Part shown: piece by piece, positions 62,890 through 64,000 of the stretch | How the letters are laid out: each line of letters begins with the position of its first letter | Numbering within the stretch: position 1 is the first letter of the stretch | From: CBDCDJ01 sp965215355 | GTDB taxonomy: Bacteria; Deinococcota; Deinococci; Deinococcales; Trueperaceae | NCBI GenBank assembly: GCA_965215355.1 | Contig: CBDCDJ010000007.1 | Location: 3,658,001-3,722,000 of the forward strand | Direction: 5' to 3' | DNA length: 64,000 nt | The notes under the pieces: model-generated | Database searches by the model: none | Told to the model about the DNA's origin: nothing | The model's input: the letters and a program-made list of their open reading frames with translations, nothing else | Position numbers and translations under genes: made by a program

Positions 62890-63284
62890 TGGTCGCTTTA
62901 GACACCAACGCGGTGATTCACTACTTCAAGGGCTCGGGCAAAGTCGTTCAACGCTTACACGCCACGCCGCCCGCCGAGGTTGCCATACCCAGCGTGGTGG
63001 TTTATGAACTCGAGGTGGGCATCCTCAAGTCTGCCAACCCTGAAGCGCGCCGCGAGCAACTTTATACTCTGCTGGCCTTCGTCACCCTTTTGCCGCTCGG
63101 TGACGGCGAGGCCAGGACGGCCGCCAGGATAAGAGTTGACTTGGAGGCGAAGGGCTTCGGCATCGGCCCCTTGGATACCCTTATCGCCGGAATCGCGCTC
63201 CACCACGGCGCGACGCTGGTCACCCGCAACCTGCGCGAGTTTGAACGGGTCGAAGGTCTCAGGGTCGTGAACTGGTACCTCTGA
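62889..63284 (+). CDS. vapC: VapC-family PIN toxin
   Basis: 131 residues. ALDTNAVIHYFKG (first Asp), VVVYELEVGI (Glu), GPLDTLIAGIA (Asp), LVTRNLREF (Asn/Arg replacing the last Asp of TxD). RNase of the VapC type. GTG overlaps the antitoxin stop (62887-62889) by one base. Confidence 0.9.
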   Translation: MVALDTNAVIHYFKGSGKVVQRLHATPPAEVAIPSVVVYELEVGILKSANPEARREQLYTLLAFVTLLPLGDGEARTAARIRVDLEAKGFGIGPLDTLIAGIALHHGATLVTRNLREFERVEGLRVVNWYL

Positions 63285-63290
63285 AGGTTT

Positions 63291-63310
63291 CACCGACTTC
63301 AGTCGGTGAC
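63291..63310 (+). terminator. Hairpin after vapC
   Basis: TCACCGACT (63291-63299) and AGTCGGTGA (63302-63310), 9-bp perfect stem with 2-nt loop. CTTTA follows, a weak T-run. Confidence 0.45.
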
Positions 63311-63398
63311 TTTAGCAATGCTTATGGGTACTAAAAGCTTAGGTACTATGTGACTGTTACCATGCAGGACGCAAGTATAGAGAGGAGATGTCAATTCT

Positions 63399-64000
63399 GT
63401 GGATTTCGATGAGTTTTTAACTAGATTCTTTGGTGAGATAGCAAAAGATTCTTTCTATCAGGGTAAGAGCTTAACGGACTATTTGAACCGACCGGCTGGT
63501 CAGCGCGGGGGCGACGAAGCCGACATTGTTGACGACAAAATCTCACGCGCGCTTATAGAAGCGCTGGGGTACGAAACGGGCGAGATCGAGTACAACCGTG
63601 CTGGCGACGGGGGTAAACGTCCGGATTTTAAAGTGGAAATTCAAAATTACCCGCGCCCCTGCTTCATAGTTGAGGATAAAAACACTACGACTGAAAAACT
63701 CGAGCCCAACCTAACGCAGCTAGAAGGCTACATGCGGTCTCGCGGTGCGCCGAGGGGCATTCTCACAGATGGAAAGCGCCTGCTAGCTTATGACTTGGCC
63801 GACCCTACACCTGTAACGACTTCTGACATATCCCTTTTCAACCTCGTCAAGGCGTGGCGCGGCGAAGGCATTTACGGGGGCGGCGACAAGGGTAAGGACA
63901 ATCTTCCCCAGGACGAGCTTCTCAAAATCCGAGCATTCTGGGCGCGCTTCAGTAAAGATGCCTATGTAGGGTCCGTCACGCTGGTCGAAGAACTCACCAA
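63399..64000 (+). CDS. N-terminal part of a restriction-type gene (PD-(D/E)XK)
   Basis: The frame is open from GTG 63399 to the window end, about 200 codons. MDFDEFLTRFFGEIAK ... EADIVDDKISRALIEALGY ... RPDFKV ... FIVEDKNTT follows the N-terminal nuclease domain of type IIG/Class 1 restriction enzymes: Asp (RPDF) and Glu/Lys in VEDKN of a PD-(D/E)XK fold. LEGYMRSRGAPRGILTDGKR is the conserved follow-up. AGAGGAG at 63381-63387 lies 11 nt before GTG. The methyltransferase part would lie beyond the window. Confidence 0.8.
   Translation, partial: MDFDEFLTRFFGEIAKDSFYQGKSLTDYLNRPAGQRGGDEADIVDDKISRALIEALGYETGEIEYNRAGDGGKRPDFKVEIQNYPRPCFIVEDKNTTTEKLEPNLTQLEGYMRSRGAPRGILTDGKRLLAYDLADPTPVTTSDISLFNLVKAWRGEGIYGGGDKGKDNLPQDELLKIRAFWARFSKDAYVGSVTLVEELT

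Overview
The window looks like a GC-rich chromosome of a Deinococcota (Deinococcus-Thermus) bacterium. The case rests on a 23S-5S-tRNA-Gly cluster with no 16S gene beside it (the split arrangement known from Thermus), many start codons placed 6-9 nt after a TANNNT -10 box (leaderless mRNAs, common in Deinococcus), the TIGR02587/TIGR02588 gene pair, and Phd/VapC, XPB and PRC-barrel genes in otherwise housekeeping-type DNA. I cannot name the genus.

Layout. 1-9.2 kb is a surface-glycan/glycolipid locus: two paralogous polytopic GT-C-like proteins and a GT39-type transferase on the + strand, facing a - strand operon of a DPM1-like GT2, an all-helical toroid protein and a flippase-like membrane protein. 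9.3-13.6 kb holds a phosphoribosyltransferase-HAD fusion, a TIGR02588/TIGR02587 membrane pair, RNase PH and the RdgB nucleotide pyrophosphatase. 13.7-17.3 kb is the rRNA/tRNA cluster with its promoter and pre-23S processing stem, followed by an IS982-type insertion with target duplication (17.33-18.22 kb) and an AT-rich secreted orphan. 19-26 kb carries an acyl-ACP desaturase, a HAD phosphatase, a PRC-barrel protein, PaaZ and polyphosphate kinase. 26.1-27.9 kb is an AT-rich SIR2-TPR gene, the best defence candidate.

28-40 kb is metabolic: a D-aminoacylase-like amidohydrolase, a CoxD/CoxE/MocA-type trio for maturing a molybdenum hydroxylase (the enzyme itself is not in the window), a diguanylate cyclase, transaldolase, an SDR plus nitroreductase pair, cysteine synthase and small membrane proteins. 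40-58.6 kb is more plastic. It has a Bax1 (DUF790) nuclease at 40.3-41.5 kb whose decayed 5' end also lies at 56.5 kb, next to the XPB helicase that is Bax1's known partner; a frameshifted arrestin-fold gene; and a large SARP/BTAD-AAA-TPR regulator. That regulator is followed by a lipoprotein gene preceded by four 11-bp-phased direct repeats (a SARP-type operator). The operator and the gene's 5' end are duplicated in decayed form at 44.1 kb.

58.8-64 kb has three tandem DUF3006-like genes, a YihY-type membrane protein, the Aat aminoacyl transferase, then a toxin-antitoxin/defence-like edge: an HNH pair, a Phd-PIN pair whose PIN gene seems to start at ATT, a RHH-VapC pair, and the 5' part of a restriction-type gene with a PD-(D/E)XK nuclease domain that runs off the window.
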